Assembly: GCA_016783485.1 (NCBI GenBank)
Contig: JADHWM010000008.1
Coordinates: 1-43,645 of the forward strand
Direction of reading: 5' to 3'
Length of the DNA: 43,645 bases
Origin: Candidatus Bathyarchaeota archaeon
GTDB lineage: Archaea > Thermoproteota > Bathyarchaeia > TCS64
Part shown: one piece after another, positions 31,588-40,942 of the stretch
How the letters are laid out: every line of letters begins with the position of its first letter
Position numbering within the stretch: position 1 is the first letter of the stretch
Program-made: the position numbers and the translations under genes
The notes under the pieces: generated by a model
Database searches by the model: none
Seen by the model: the letters and a program-made list of their open reading frames with translations, nothing else
What the model was told of the DNA's origin: nothing

Positions 31588-31597
31588 GTTTAAATTA
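31588..31597. promoter_or_regulatory. Shared TATA-like element between SWIM and phosphoesterase genes
   Basis: GTTTAAATTA contains the palindrome TTTAAA. It lies about 36 nt before the GTG at 31629 on the plus strand and about 44 nt before the possible GTG at 31549 on the minus strand. Confidence 0.4.
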
Positions 31598-31628
31598 GGC
31601 CTCGCGGGATATTGAGCGGGGGATCAGG

Positions 31629-32483
31629 GTGTTCAGGCTTCTCACTCCATGGCCGGCGATGCTCGTCGAGGCCGGGGAACGGATCCTCCTGGCCACAGAC
31701 TTCCACCTGGGCATCGAGTACGAGCTCGCCAAGATGGGGATCAACATCCCCTACCAGACCGACCGCTTCCTCGGGGAGTTCATGGACCTGGTCCGGGAGC
31801 ATAGCCCCGACAGGGTCGTCATCCTCGGAGATCTGAAGCACGGGGTCCCCCTCACCAGCTTCCAGGAGAAGAGGGAGATCCCCCGGTTCTTCAGAGCCCT
31901 CCTCGACGAGGTGGAGCACGTCGATCTGGTCCGGGGCAACCACGACGCAAACATCCAGAACCTCGCCCCCGAGGAGGTGGAGATCCACCCCAGCCGGGGC
32001 GCCTTCTTCGGCGACGACTACCGGGTCGCCGCCCTCCACGGCCACGCCTGGCCCTATCCACGGCTCCTCGCAGCGGACCTCATCGTGATGGGGCACAATC
32101 ACCCCGCGGTCCAGCTCAATACGCCCCTGGGTGTGCGGATCACGCGTAGGGCCTGGGTCAGGGGGAACCTGGATCCTGTGAGGCTCGCGGAGGCCCTCAT
32201 GGGGTTCGAGAAAGTGAAGGTGGAGGAGGATCCGTTGGCCACGTTCGAGGCGGCGTTCGACACGGTTATCCGCCCCCCTCAGATGGTGATCATGCCCACG
32301 TTCAACGACCTCATGGGGGGGCTCCCCGTCAACGCGGAGACGCCGAAAAGCCTTCTTGGCCCCCTCTTCAGGTCGGGTGCCGTCGACGTGGAGGATTTCG
32401 ACGTCTACATACTGGACGGGGCGTTCCTGGGGAAGGTCTCCTTCCTCCGCACTCTGGTCACAGATCCCACCAGCATGGATTAG
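31629..32483 (+). CDS. Metallophosphoesterase (archaeal Icc/SbcD-related)
   Basis: A 284-residue calcineurin-like phosphoesterase from a GTG start. All metal motifs are visible: ATDFHLG, VILGDLKHG, RGNHD, LHGHAW and MGHNHP. The size and the N-terminal LLTPWPAMLVEAGERILLATD match archaeal proteins of the TIGR00024 type, often found near DNA-repair genes. The role is likely hydrolysis of a phosphodiester in nucleic acid or a nucleotide, but the substrate is unknown. Its last four bases overlap the end of the convergent radical SAM gene. Confidence 0.85.
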   Translation: MFRLLTPWPAMLVEAGERILLATDFHLGIEYELAKMGINIPYQTDRFLGEFMDLVREHSPDRVVILGDLKHGVPLTSFQEKREIPRFFRALLDEVEHVDLVRGNHDANIQNLAPEEVEIHPSRGAFFGDDYRVAALHGHAWPYPRLLAADLIVMGHNHPAVQLNTPLGVRITRRAWVRGNLDPVRLAEALMGFEKVKVEEDPLATFEAAFDTVIRPPQMVIMPTFNDLMGGLPVNAETPKSLLGPLFRSGAVDVEDFDVYILDGAFLGKVSFLRTLVTDPTSMD

Positions 32484-33412
32484 ACGAGGGCCTCGTCGAG
32501 CCGAGGGTCTTTCAGGACCTCGTGGCACAGGTGGCACCTACTCACGAATCCTTCTCTCCAACTGATTCCCAGAGAATCGGCGAGACTAGACGGTCCCTGT
32601 TCAGAGAGGATCTTGAACAGAGACTGCTCACCCGCATCATCCAACCGCTGTTGAATCCCAGTCTCAACGACGCTCCCCAGACGGCCTCTCGCTAGGAGGC
32701 TGGCGGCGGAACAGCAGGCGAGGAGCTCTCCCTCTGGATCGATCCCGATGTCTCGGAGGACGAGGCGGCATGGCCCCTCTGTTTTGCTCTCCCCGATCAG
32801 CCACCTGTCTCGAGGAAGCTGGGCTCCCCTGCCCACGGGGAGGAACCCCGTCTCGACTGCGATAGCGGAAAGCCCCTCTGTGGGTTCTCCCTCTCCCAGG
32901 GTCCCTATCTCATCGGGTCCCAAGCGGTTGATTATCTTCGCTAGCCTGAGGGTGCCGCCTGCCTGGGCCGCGCTCATTATGACAGTCTTGAGCCCGAGGC
33001 TCTTGGCGACCTCGAAGCAGTTCCGGGCATTCTCGAAGGGGACGAACTCTTGGTGGAAGTCGTCGGCGCTGATGTTCACGACGTCGAGCCCCGACTCTTT
33101 TAGTGTTTTCAGGGTCTCCTTCGTTTTCTCCGGAGTCTCCGCCCAGGAGCAGTTGGTGACGCACTCCGTCCGGAGTCCCTTGGCGGAGGCGTAGCCCACG
33201 AGCTCGTTCAGGAGCCCGGGGAGGAGGAAAGGCTCCCCCCCGGTGAAGCTGATCCACTCCACCGTGGGGATGCTGGAGGCCTGGTCGATATAGCCCCGCG
33301 CCTCGTCGAGAGACATGTCTACGCCGTTTGAGCCTAGACCGAGCCAGCAGTGGGCGCAGGCTATGTCACACCTCTCGGTGAGGAGGAGCCCTACCCTGAA
33401 CGGACCATTCAT
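32480..33412 (-). CDS. Radical SAM protein with C-terminal Cys cluster
   Basis: A 310-residue radical SAM enzyme with the 4Fe-4S motif CDIACAHC (C15, C19, C22) and FTGGEP for SAM binding. Downstream it has an unusual SADDFHQEFVPFENA stretch and C-terminal Cys residues (GPCRLV, ACCSAAS, RCHLCHEV) that suggest an auxiliary cluster of the SPASM/twitch type. Such enzymes often modify peptides, though small-molecule substrates are possible. It lies 27 nt after the M28 peptidase gene on the same strand, so they are probably co-transcribed. Confidence 0.82.
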   Translation of the reverse strand: MNGPFRVGLLLTERCDIACAHCWLGLGSNGVDMSLDEARGYIDQASSIPTVEWISFTGGEPFLLPGLLNELVGYASAKGLRTECVTNCSWAETPEKTKETLKTLKESGLDVVNISADDFHQEFVPFENARNCFEVAKSLGLKTVIMSAAQAGGTLRLAKIINRLGPDEIGTLGEGEPTEGLSAIAVETGFLPVGRGAQLPRDRWLIGESKTEGPCRLVLRDIGIDPEGELLACCSAASLLARGRLGSVVETGIQQRLDDAGEQSLFKILSEQGPSSLADSLGISWREGFVSRCHLCHEVLKDPRLDEALV

Positions 33413-33439
33413 CCCCGTCGACGCTCCCGCGTGCTGGTG

Positions 33440-35251
33440 TCAGATGGTGAGGAGCCTGAGCCTCTCCAGGGTCCCCTTGATGAGCGCGTTGGCCTGGTAG
33501 AAGCCGTCCTCCACCGCGTTCCTCTGCCTTATCAGCTTGGTCCTGAGGAACCCGAACTCCGGCGTCTCCGGGTCCATCCCCGCGAGCCCGGTGATCTCGG
33601 CGATCCTGGGGAAGGGAGTGGCCCCGAAGGTCTCCATGGAGACCTGCTCGGTGGGCCCTGCGTCGCTGTGCGCCGCGGTGTTGATGTGGCGGGAGACCCA
33701 GAGGAGGCAGTGGTTGAGCTCCTGCCTGAGGGGCTCCGAGGGATTCCCCTTCTTGGGGATGGACTTCACCGTGTCCTCGAGCTCTCTGGCGAGGTCCCTG
33801 AACTCCTCGGCTCGGGCAAGGACGGGGTCGAGGTTGAACTGGTCCCTGACGCCATTGGCCTTCGCCTGGTAGTCCTCGAGTATCTTGAGGATGTGCTCGG
33901 AGTAGGTGGTGAAGTTGAGGGGGAGGACGGGGCAGTTGACCATCTTGAAGATGTAGTTGAGCTCCACCCTGACGTCCATCTCCAAGACATCGATGTCGCC
34001 GTGCTCCATCGTCGCAGAAGAGGTGTGCCACCACCAGCCCCCGCCGGAGTAGTTGACGTGGGGATCATAGTCCTCGGGGGGCCTCGAGGACGTGAGGCTC
34101 GTGTGGGGGACCCCGGTGCCCCAGAAGCTCCCGTCCCCCGCCCTCGTCGGCCAGCGGAGGCTCTCGACCTCGATCCCCGTGGCGGATCTGATGCTGTCCA
34201 GGGCGGCCTCCAGGACCTCGCTGATGGGGGCGGCCCTGAAGGTGTTGGCCCCCTTGGCCCCGGGGGAGTCGATGTTGTAGCTCGCAACGCAGTTGTACCT
34301 GAGGTCGTGCCAGAAATGGTCGTTGAAGTATGTGGACCCCGCGTACCGGCCGATCTCGTGGGCGCTCCAGAACGCGATGCGGACGCTCCGGCGGAGCCTC
34401 TCCCTGTTCATCTGGAGTATCCGGGCGAGCTCCAGGACCGCGACGTCCCCGGAGGCGTTGTCGACGACCCCTGGGCTGAAGGGCGGGGTGTCTACGTGGG
34501 CGTTCACGAGGATGAACCTCTCGGGCTCCACCTCCCCCCTGATCTCGGCCACGAGGAGCCCCACGTCCTTCCACCCCGTCTCGACCACCGAGGTGACCCG
34601 GGCCCTGACCCCGCCCCGCTTCACGAGCTCCCTGATGGAGTCGCCGTCCCTGTTGGTGAGGTGGACGATGGCGGGGATGGTCTGGACCTGGTCGATGTTG
34701 TCGCTGGTGGGGTTCCCGGAGACGCTAAAGTCCGCCCTCTGGTGGACGACGTCGGGCTTGTAGCTGTCCTGCTCGATGACGATGAGCCCCTTGATCCCCC
34801 TCTCCTGGAGTCTTAGGAGGAGGCCGGCCCTGAGCCCCATCCAGTCCCCGGTGGTCTGCTGCTCACAGAGCACTATCTTGTCCCTGCACGTGGCCCTCCC
34901 GATGTCCTCGGGGGCGATGTAGATGACCTCCCCCTCGATCCCCTCGGGGCCTGTGGAGCCCACCTGGCGGTAGGGGGTGCACTTGAGCTCTATCTCCAGG
35001 GGCTGGAGGATCTCGAGCTTGGCGTACTTTGGGTCGCTGATGTAGGCGTCGTAGCGGAGCATCTCGGGCTCCAGGCCGTACTCCTCGAGCTTGGCATTGA
35101 GGAACAGGAAGGCCTCCTCTTCCTCCTCGCTCCCGGAGTGGATGGGGGTGAACTCCATGAAGGCCTCCCAGTTGGCCTGCATCTCCTCCTTGGAGATCAT
35201 GGCTTCCATATCTTTGAGGAGGTCCCGGTCCTCCTCGGTGAGCCAGATCAT
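33440..35251 (-). CDS. M28-family peptidase with PA-like domain
   Basis: A 603-residue zinc peptidase-like protein without a signal peptide. An N-terminal part and a protease-associated-type insert (about 95-220) precede the M28 catalytic part: ILVNAHVDTPPFSPG (His and Asp), GVVDNASGDVAVLELAR (bridging Asp), FWSAHEIGRYAG, then IDSPG and the late WWWHTS His. In standard M28 enzymes the third motif is Glu-Glu; here the first residue is His, so the general base differs or is lost. The C-terminal about 170 residues are helical. It is co-directional with the radical SAM gene downstream. Confidence 0.82.
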   Translation of the reverse strand: MIWLTEEDRDLLKDMEAMISKEEMQANWEAFMEFTPIHSGSEEEEEAFLFLNAKLEEYGLEPEMLRYDAYISDPKYAKLEILQPLEIELKCTPYRQVGSTGPEGIEGEVIYIAPEDIGRATCRDKIVLCEQQTTGDWMGLRAGLLLRLQERGIKGLIVIEQDSYKPDVVHQRADFSVSGNPTSDNIDQVQTIPAIVHLTNRDGDSIRELVKRGGVRARVTSVVETGWKDVGLLVAEIRGEVEPERFILVNAHVDTPPFSPGVVDNASGDVAVLELARILQMNRERLRRSVRIAFWSAHEIGRYAGSTYFNDHFWHDLRYNCVASYNIDSPGAKGANTFRAAPISEVLEAALDSIRSATGIEVESLRWPTRAGDGSFWGTGVPHTSLTSSRPPEDYDPHVNYSGGGWWWHTSSATMEHGDIDVLEMDVRVELNYIFKMVNCPVLPLNFTTYSEHILKILEDYQAKANGVRDQFNLDPVLARAEEFRDLARELEDTVKSIPKKGNPSEPLRQELNHCLLWVSRHINTAAHSDAGPTEQVSMETFGATPFPRIAEITGLAGMDPETPEFGFLRTKLIRQRNAVEDGFYQANALIKGTLERLRLLTI

Positions 35252-35316
35252 AATAATCCAGTAGAGAATTTGGGGGAAGAGGGTTTAACGGTTGCGTGCG
35301 GACGGGGAAGCGGCGT

Positions 35317-36036
35317 TCAGGGCTCCACAGTGCCCCTGAACAACTCGTAGAGGTTCACGTGCCTCGAGTCGGGGTCGTATTCCCCGATCCTGAAGGCGAT
35401 CTGAATGGAGTACCCGATCGTGAGGGCGGTGATCACGGTGCCTATCCCGATAGGGCCTCCCAGGGCCCAGCCGGCCGCGAGGAGGGCGACTTCAATGGAT
35501 CCCCGTACCACCGAGACGGGGCGTTGGGTCTTGGTGTGAATCCCGAGCATGAATCCGTCCATGGGCCCCGCCCCGAGGAGGACCCTGATGTAGAAATAGG
35601 TCCCTGCCCCCATGAGGGCCACCCCGAGGAACAGGAACGATAGTTGCCCGATGATGCCCGTGGGCGTGGGGACGATCCCCCTGCTGATGAGGAGGTCGAT
35701 GAAGATCCCCGATAGGGTGAGGTCGGCCAGGGTGCCCAGCCCCGGCGGGAACCCCAGGTACCACCCGAGCATGAGAAACGTGGTCTGCACCATCTGGTTC
35801 ACCTGTCCGATGGTGAGGCGGCTATGTGCGGCGACCCCCACGGTGAAGACTCCCCCGGGATACATGCCCAGCCCGGAGTTCAGGATCGCCACGAAGCCGA
35901 GGTAGTATATGAAGAGGCCGAAGACAAGAGAGGGCATCGCCCTAAGGATGAGGAGCCCCCCTGAACCCCCTTCTCTCCATGCCTTCAGCATGGGAGAAAC
36001 GTGGCGCCGTCGAGGGTAAAACGGTTGCGCGCCCAT
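35317..36036 (-). CDS. YczE/YitT-type integral membrane protein
   Basis: A 239-residue protein with about five TM helices, including LVFGLFIYYLGFVAIL, TTFLMLGWYLG and LSFLFLGVALMGAGTYFYI. The sequence GAGPMDGFMLGI and repeated GxGT(V/L) loops fit the COG2364 (YczE/YyaS) group of uncharacterised membrane proteins. The ATG at 35991 (MLKAWREG) may be the real start, as the first 15 residues are Arg-rich and not family-like. It is the first gene of a leftward set with the M28 peptidase (65 nt gap) and radical SAM protein. Confidence 0.75.
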   Translation of the reverse strand: MGAQPFYPRRRHVSPMLKAWREGGSGGLLILRAMPSLVFGLFIYYLGFVAILNSGLGMYPGGVFTVGVAAHSRLTIGQVNQMVQTTFLMLGWYLGFPPGLGTLADLTLSGIFIDLLISRGIVPTPTGIIGQLSFLFLGVALMGAGTYFYIRVLLGAGPMDGFMLGIHTKTQRPVSVVRGSIEVALLAAGWALGGPIGIGTVITALTIGYSIQIAFRIGEYDPDSRHVNLYELFRGTVEP

Positions 36037-36096
36037 GGGACGGTGCGTTTACTGTTTGGTCGCAATCGTTAATGCCTCCCCTGCCTTTCTTCACCC

Positions 36097-36600
36097 ATGA
36101 GAGAACTCGACCTGATTCACGGCCGATTCAACCAGACCTTCAAGCTGGAGCACGCATTCGGCAACTCGGTCACCCACAGGGCGTGGCACGGCCCCTCCCT
36201 GATGCGGGCATTAGAGGGGGTAGACGCCGAACAGGCGAAGGCCGGGCCCATAGGGGGGAGGCACACCATCTGGGAGATCGTGAACCACTGCGCCTACTGG
36301 ATGGAGGAGGTGGACAGGGCGCTCCGCGGGGAGAACATTTTCGACGTGGAAACCATCGAGGACTGGCCTGAGGCCGGGGGCTCCCCCGAAGAGTGGCGGG
36401 CCGACTTGGGGAAACTGGTGGAGACCTTTGATAATTTGGACCGAAGAATCTATGGGCTGAAGGCCGAGGACCTCGGGAAGAAGCTGGACGCCACGTTCGG
36501 GGAGACCTACTTCGACTTCACTTTCAGGAAGATGCTCCACGGCATCAGCGACCATAACGTATACCACGCAGGCCAGATCTCGCTCCTGAAGAGCGCATAG
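36097..36600 (+). CDS. DinB-family protein
   Basis: A 167-residue four-helix protein of the DinB/YfiT-like group, which bind a metal with three His residues and often act as thiol-dependent transferases. The likely His ligands are in WEIVNHCAYW and DHNVYHAGQI, in the order typical of the family. It is a single gene with its own promoter region, divergent from the YczE-type gene and convergent with the M24 peptidase. Confidence 0.8.
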   Translation: MRELDLIHGRFNQTFKLEHAFGNSVTHRAWHGPSLMRALEGVDAEQAKAGPIGGRHTIWEIVNHCAYWMEEVDRALRGENIFDVETIEDWPEAGGSPEEWRADLGKLVETFDNLDRRIYGLKAEDLGKKLDATFGETYFDFTFRKMLHGISDHNVYHAGQISLLKSA

Positions 36601-36715
36601 TATCGCGATATCCCAGTGGGCTCCCACTCATGACATCATCTCGATCGCTAGGAATCACGGAGTGAGGCTCGTCGCCTCGAAAAAACTTGGCTGAGCGCTA
36701 AACAGGGAAAATGGA

Positions 36716-38035
36716 TCAAGGAGGGAGATGGCTCCCCACCAGGTGGAGCCTCTTCTGCCTCCCCGCCAGGAACCTCAGCTTGCCCCCGGTGAACACGGCG
36801 TCCTGCTCCAGGGCCATGCGCACCTCCTTGCCCCCCCACTCGGGGATGTCGTACCTGACGTTGAGCTCGATGGAGTGGCAGGTGTCGTCGAAGAGCTCAT
36901 AGTCCCCCCGGCCCGGGACCCCCTCCTGGTGGTCCCAGAGCCCGATGGTGGGCCCAGCGGCGTGGCCGTGGAACCCGATGGGGTGGGTGTAGATGCTGGG
37001 GTTGATTCCTTCCCCCTTCGCTTTCTCCAGCGCGGCCTCCAGTATCTCGTTCCCGGTCCTCCCGGCCACCATCGCCTCGGCGTGGATGTCCTGGAGCCTG
37101 TTCCCGGCCGCCAGTGCCTCCTTGAGCCCCTCGGGGGCGTCGAGCTCCCCCGGCCGTAGGACGTAGGCGTTCTGCTGGACGTCTGTGCGGAGGCCCAGGT
37201 AGCGGAAACCGACGTCGCAGTGGAGGAGGTCCCCGTGCTTGATCACCCCCCTCTTTCCCTCGCCCTTGTTCCGCCCCATGGGGCCCATATCTACGTCCTC
37301 TGCCTGCAGGTCTATTCCGGGCTGGAACCAGGCGAGGAGACCCAGGTCCCGGATCTTCTGCCTCATCCACCAGGAGACATCATCCACGGTGGTGATCCCG
37401 GGGGTGATGACTTTTGTCGAGAAGGCGTCCGCGATGATGGCGTGGGTGATCTCCACTAGGCTCTCGTAGACCTCGATCTCGGGGGGGATCCGTCTCTCCA
37501 GCCAGCCCCAGGCGAGCCTCCAGGCGCTCTTGGTCCTCGCCATATACTCCTCGCCCAGGGCCTTCTCGAGGTACAGGTAGTCGCCGTGGGTGAGGCCGTC
37601 CCCGTACTGGGTCATCTGGGAGTAGTTGATGCCGATGGATTCGGGGTCCCGCTCCCGGACGATCCTGCCGAGGCACTCGTGCTGCTCCTCCTTCTCGGGG
37701 TCCCAAGCCGCCTCGTAGAACCCGGGAAACCCGGTCTTGTAGACGTTGAGCCGCTCCAGCTCCCCGTCCTTGAGGTGGAAGAGGAGGATGGTGCGGCGCT
37801 TCGCGTAGAGGGCGGGCTCGGGGACCAGGGAGAAGTAGACGGGGTCCTCATTGGATTCCCTGGCTGTGACGATCCACATGTCGAAGCCCTCCCTCTCCAT
37901 GATCTCGGGGAGCACCGTCTCGAGGCGCTCCTTGAGCCAGGCGTTCTGGACTTTAGCCCTCTCCCTCAGGGGGAGGATCATATCACGGTAGGAGTCGGCG
38001 TACCTGCTCCCGGGAGCCTTCTTTTCTTCATTCAT
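36716..38035 (-). CDS. M24-family aminopeptidase (Xaa-Pro peptidase-like)
   Basis: A 439-residue pita-bread-fold enzyme. An N-terminal creatinase-like domain (about 1-190) is followed by the M24 domain with metal ligands in LLHCDVGF (Asp), RTDVQQN (Asp), HPIGFHGH (His), SIELNVRYD (Glu) and LEQDAVF (Glu). All five ligands are present, so it should be active on N-terminal Xaa-Pro peptides or a related amide. No signal peptide is visible. It follows the histidine kinase gene on the same strand after about 100 nt. Confidence 0.87.
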   Translation of the reverse strand: MNEEKKAPGSRYADSYRDMILPLRERAKVQNAWLKERLETVLPEIMEREGFDMWIVTARESNEDPVYFSLVPEPALYAKRRTILLFHLKDGELERLNVYKTGFPGFYEAAWDPEKEEQHECLGRIVRERDPESIGINYSQMTQYGDGLTHGDYLYLEKALGEEYMARTKSAWRLAWGWLERRIPPEIEVYESLVEITHAIIADAFSTKVITPGITTVDDVSWWMRQKIRDLGLLAWFQPGIDLQAEDVDMGPMGRNKGEGKRGVIKHGDLLHCDVGFRYLGLRTDVQQNAYVLRPGELDAPEGLKEALAAGNRLQDIHAEAMVAGRTGNEILEAALEKAKGEGINPSIYTHPIGFHGHAAGPTIGLWDHQEGVPGRGDYELFDDTCHSIELNVRYDIPEWGGKEVRMALEQDAVFTGGKLRFLAGRQKRLHLVGSHLPP

Positions 38036-38136
38036 CTCAGAATCACGGATAAACGAGTGTTACTCCGAGGCAACTTAATGCCTTCGATCACGGGGGGCCT
38101 AACTTTGCGCATCGAAATCGCGATTCTCGTGGGGGC

Positions 38137-40779
38137 TCACTCTATCATGGGCTGGCTCTGGGGGATCGATATCGTGAACCTCGTGCCCCTTCCCTCCTCA
38201 GACTCGACGGAGATGGAGCCCCCGTGGGCCTCCAGGGCGCGCTTACAATAGGTCAGCCCGAGCCCGATCCCCTTGGGCTTGGTGGTGGTGAACGCCCGGA
38301 AGAGGTCGGGCATCAGGTCGGCGGGGATCCCCGATCCGGTGTCCCCGATCACCATCACAAGGTCGTCGTCCCTGAGCCCCGCAGTGATCCCGAGCTCTCC
38401 CCCTTGGGGCATCGCCTCCACGGCGTTCCTGATGAGGTTGTCCAGCACCCTCCGAATCTGGGTGGGATCAAGGATGACGCGCTCCACCCCTTCGTCTACC
38501 TTGGTCTCGACGGTTATCGTCGGGGGCACCTGGACGTCCTCGAGTGCCCTCGAGATCAGCCTCATGAGATCGGTAAATATGATCTGCGGTGCCTCTGTGC
38601 GGGTGCTGAATCGGAGCTCTTCGAGCATGTCCAAGGCGTAGTCTACGGAGCCGTCAATCTTTTCCTTCAGCTTCGTGAAGTACTCGGGGTTGCGCTCGAT
38701 GAGGTATAGCGAGTTCTTGATATTGACGAGGGGTCCCCGTAGGTCGTGGCCCACCATGGAGGCGATCTTTCCCGCGGTCACCATCTTCTCGGCCTCTACC
38801 AGCTCCTGGGACCTCTTCTCGACGAGCTCCTCGAGGCTGGAGGCGTGCTCCTTTAGCTCCTCCTCCACGATCTTGCGGTCTGTGATATCCATCACCACGC
38901 CCTGGAATCCGACCCTCTTCCACTTCTCGTAGACGTAGCCGACGTGGCCCTCCGCCCACCTCATCGTGCCGTCTTTGCGACGGTAGGAGAACTCTAAGGG
39001 GGGCGGCAGATTTCCCATGATGATGGAGTTGAATATCCCAATACATCTGGGAATGTCCTGTAGCCGGAAGTACTCCAGCTTCGTGAAGTGCTTCCCAACC
39101 AATTCTTCCTTGCTGAATCCCGTCAGTCTCTCGATCGCAGTGTTCACCGATGTGACGAATCCACTGAAATCGAAGGTGATGATCGCGTCGGGGGAGAGCT
39201 CCACGAGGTTTCGGTATCTCTCCTCGCTCTCCCGGAGCTCGTCCTCCATCCTCCTCCGCTCGGTGACATCCCGGATCACCCCCTGGAATCCGGCATATTC
39301 ACCGTGCTCCTTGAACATTGATGAGTTCACCTCAACGGAGACCCTTCTTCCACCCTTACCAATGATCTCTGTCTGGAACCCCTGGGTTTGGTCTCCTGCG
39401 ATTGCTTCGCCGATTGCGGCCTCTACCCCGGTTCGCTGGTTTGCTGATAGGAATTTCAAAAATGGCTCCCCGATGAGCTCTTCCTTCCTGTATCCTGTGA
39501 GGGCTTCCACGGATGGAGAGATATACTGGAGCCGTCCCTCAGGGTCCACCTTGTAGATGACGTCGATGCTCTTCTCCGCCAGCTCTCGGTACAGGGCCTC
39601 GGATTCCCTCAGCCTCTGCTCCAACTTCTTGCTCTCGGTGATGTTCAGACTGACGAGGCCGAGCCCCTCGCCAACCTTGAAGGCTGACACCGAGAATACC
39701 CTGTCGCCCAGTTTCTTGGGGGACCGGACTTCTGGGAGAAAACGGGGTTCACCTGTCCGGATTACCTCCCGGTACTGTTTCACTCTCCCCGTCTCAACGG
39801 CATCCGGGTGGGCATCCACCATGTTCCTACCGAACAGATTTTCCCGTGTGTATCCGTAGAGATCGAGAAAATTCTGGTTGGCCTCAACGTAGTTGAGATC
39901 GGCGTCGTAGATGGTGAGACTGACCGGCGCAGATTCCATGAACGAGTTGAGTCTCTCCCGGTTGACCCGGAGGGCCTCCTCAACCCTCCTACGTTCGGTA
40001 ATATTTGATAAGAAAGCGAAAGCACCCTGATAATTACCCTCGGAATCAGTGATAGGAGATGTGGAGAGCAGGGTGATTAATCTCTTTCCATCTTTTCTGA
40101 GAAATTCGAACTCGAAAATCTCTTTAATTCCCTTTTTTCGACGATTCAGGCTTCTATTAGCGAACTCCGCCCATTGCTCGTCCATGAATGAGAAAATACG
40201 CTGACCCCGCATCTCCTCCTGTCCGTATCCCATCATCTCGGCCATGCTCGGATTGACGTAGCTGGTGTTGGCCTCAGCGTCAATTATCCAGACCCCCCCG
40301 AGGGTGTTCTCAATCAGAGTCCTGTATCTCTCCTCGGACTTCCTCCGTTCCCTCTCGGCTCTGTGCTTATCCACGGCGGCCCTGATCCGCTTCCCTAGCA
40401 CCTGGAAGTGGCTGGGGCTCGCCTCCTTCCGGATATAATCGTCGAACCCGGCGGCGAAGGCGGCCTCGGCGACTTCCTCGCTCCCGCGTCCGGTGTACAT
40501 CAGGATCGGGAGATCGAACCTCTCCTGGATCGTCTTCGCCAATCCGATGCTGTCGTAGTCTCCCATCTGATAGTCGGAGACGACGCAGTCGAAATGGTCG
40601 GCCTCGAGCTCCTTCAAAGCGTTCCCGGGATCGGTACAGGGATGAACGTGGATTCCCGGGTCGAACCCCCCGAGTGAATGGATGGTGATGTCGATTATGT
40701 CCGGTTCGTCGTCGATGTGAAGGACCTTTATGGTGTCCCGTGGCTCGGGTTTTTCAGTGTGTGGGGACAATGCAGTCAT
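38137..40779 (-). CDS. Hybrid histidine kinase: REC, four PAS, HisKA-like, HATPase
   Basis: An 880-residue soluble sensor kinase. The N-terminal receiver domain has D23/D24 and phosphoacceptor D69 in VVSDYQMGD. Four PAS domains follow, each introduced by a RESEERY-like linker, at about 145-265, 270-385, 395-510 and 520-640. The dimerisation helix carries H678 in MVGHDLRGPL, and the ATPase domain has NLIRNAVEAM, GDTGSGIP and KGIGLGLTYCK. There is no TM segment, so it senses cytoplasmic signals (redox or ligands in PAS). No separate response regulator gene is adjacent; the N-terminal receiver may itself receive phosphate from another kinase. Confidence 0.92.
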   Translation of the reverse strand: MTALSPHTEKPEPRDTIKVLHIDDEPDIIDITIHSLGGFDPGIHVHPCTDPGNALKELEADHFDCVVSDYQMGDYDSIGLAKTIQERFDLPILMYTGRGSEEVAEAAFAAGFDDYIRKEASPSHFQVLGKRIRAAVDKHRAERERRKSEERYRTLIENTLGGVWIIDAEANTSYVNPSMAEMMGYGQEEMRGQRIFSFMDEQWAEFANRSLNRRKKGIKEIFEFEFLRKDGKRLITLLSTSPITDSEGNYQGAFAFLSNITERRRVEEALRVNRERLNSFMESAPVSLTIYDADLNYVEANQNFLDLYGYTRENLFGRNMVDAHPDAVETGRVKQYREVIRTGEPRFLPEVRSPKKLGDRVFSVSAFKVGEGLGLVSLNITESKKLEQRLRESEALYRELAEKSIDVIYKVDPEGRLQYISPSVEALTGYRKEELIGEPFLKFLSANQRTGVEAAIGEAIAGDQTQGFQTEIIGKGGRRVSVEVNSSMFKEHGEYAGFQGVIRDVTERRRMEDELRESEERYRNLVELSPDAIITFDFSGFVTSVNTAIERLTGFSKEELVGKHFTKLEYFRLQDIPRCIGIFNSIIMGNLPPPLEFSYRRKDGTMRWAEGHVGYVYEKWKRVGFQGVVMDITDRKIVEEELKEHASSLEELVEKRSQELVEAEKMVTAGKIASMVGHDLRGPLVNIKNSLYLIERNPEYFTKLKEKIDGSVDYALDMLEELRFSTRTEAPQIIFTDLMRLISRALEDVQVPPTITVETKVDEGVERVILDPTQIRRVLDNLIRNAVEAMPQGGELGITAGLRDDDLVMVIGDTGSGIPADLMPDLFRAFTTTKPKGIGLGLTYCKRALEAHGGSISVESEEGRGTRFTISIPQSQPMIE

Positions 40780-40797
40780 TTTGACTTGAGGTGTTAG

Positions 40798-40806
40798 AAT
40801 ATATAG
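40798..40806 (-). promoter_or_regulatory. TATA box of the histidine kinase gene
   Basis: CTATATATT on the minus strand, centred 23 nt before the ATG at 40779, inside an AT-rich gap. Confidence 0.45.
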
Positions 40807-40942
40807 ATTATTTCGAAACTCGAAGTAAATTTCAATTAAATAATTTCCTTATTACGCTGTAATTGCCTATTCCTTGCAGAACAGAATGCTTGGTAATGGA
40901 ATCCGGGTGGGAACGGGCCTTACGCCCCCCCGTCGGGGGCTT

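Noticed and set aside
33350-34816. 488-codon plus-strand frame opposite the M28 peptidase and the start of the radical SAM gene
   Set aside because: Its text is low-complexity Pro/Glu/Val/Gly sequence caused by high G+C third positions of the real genes on the other strand.
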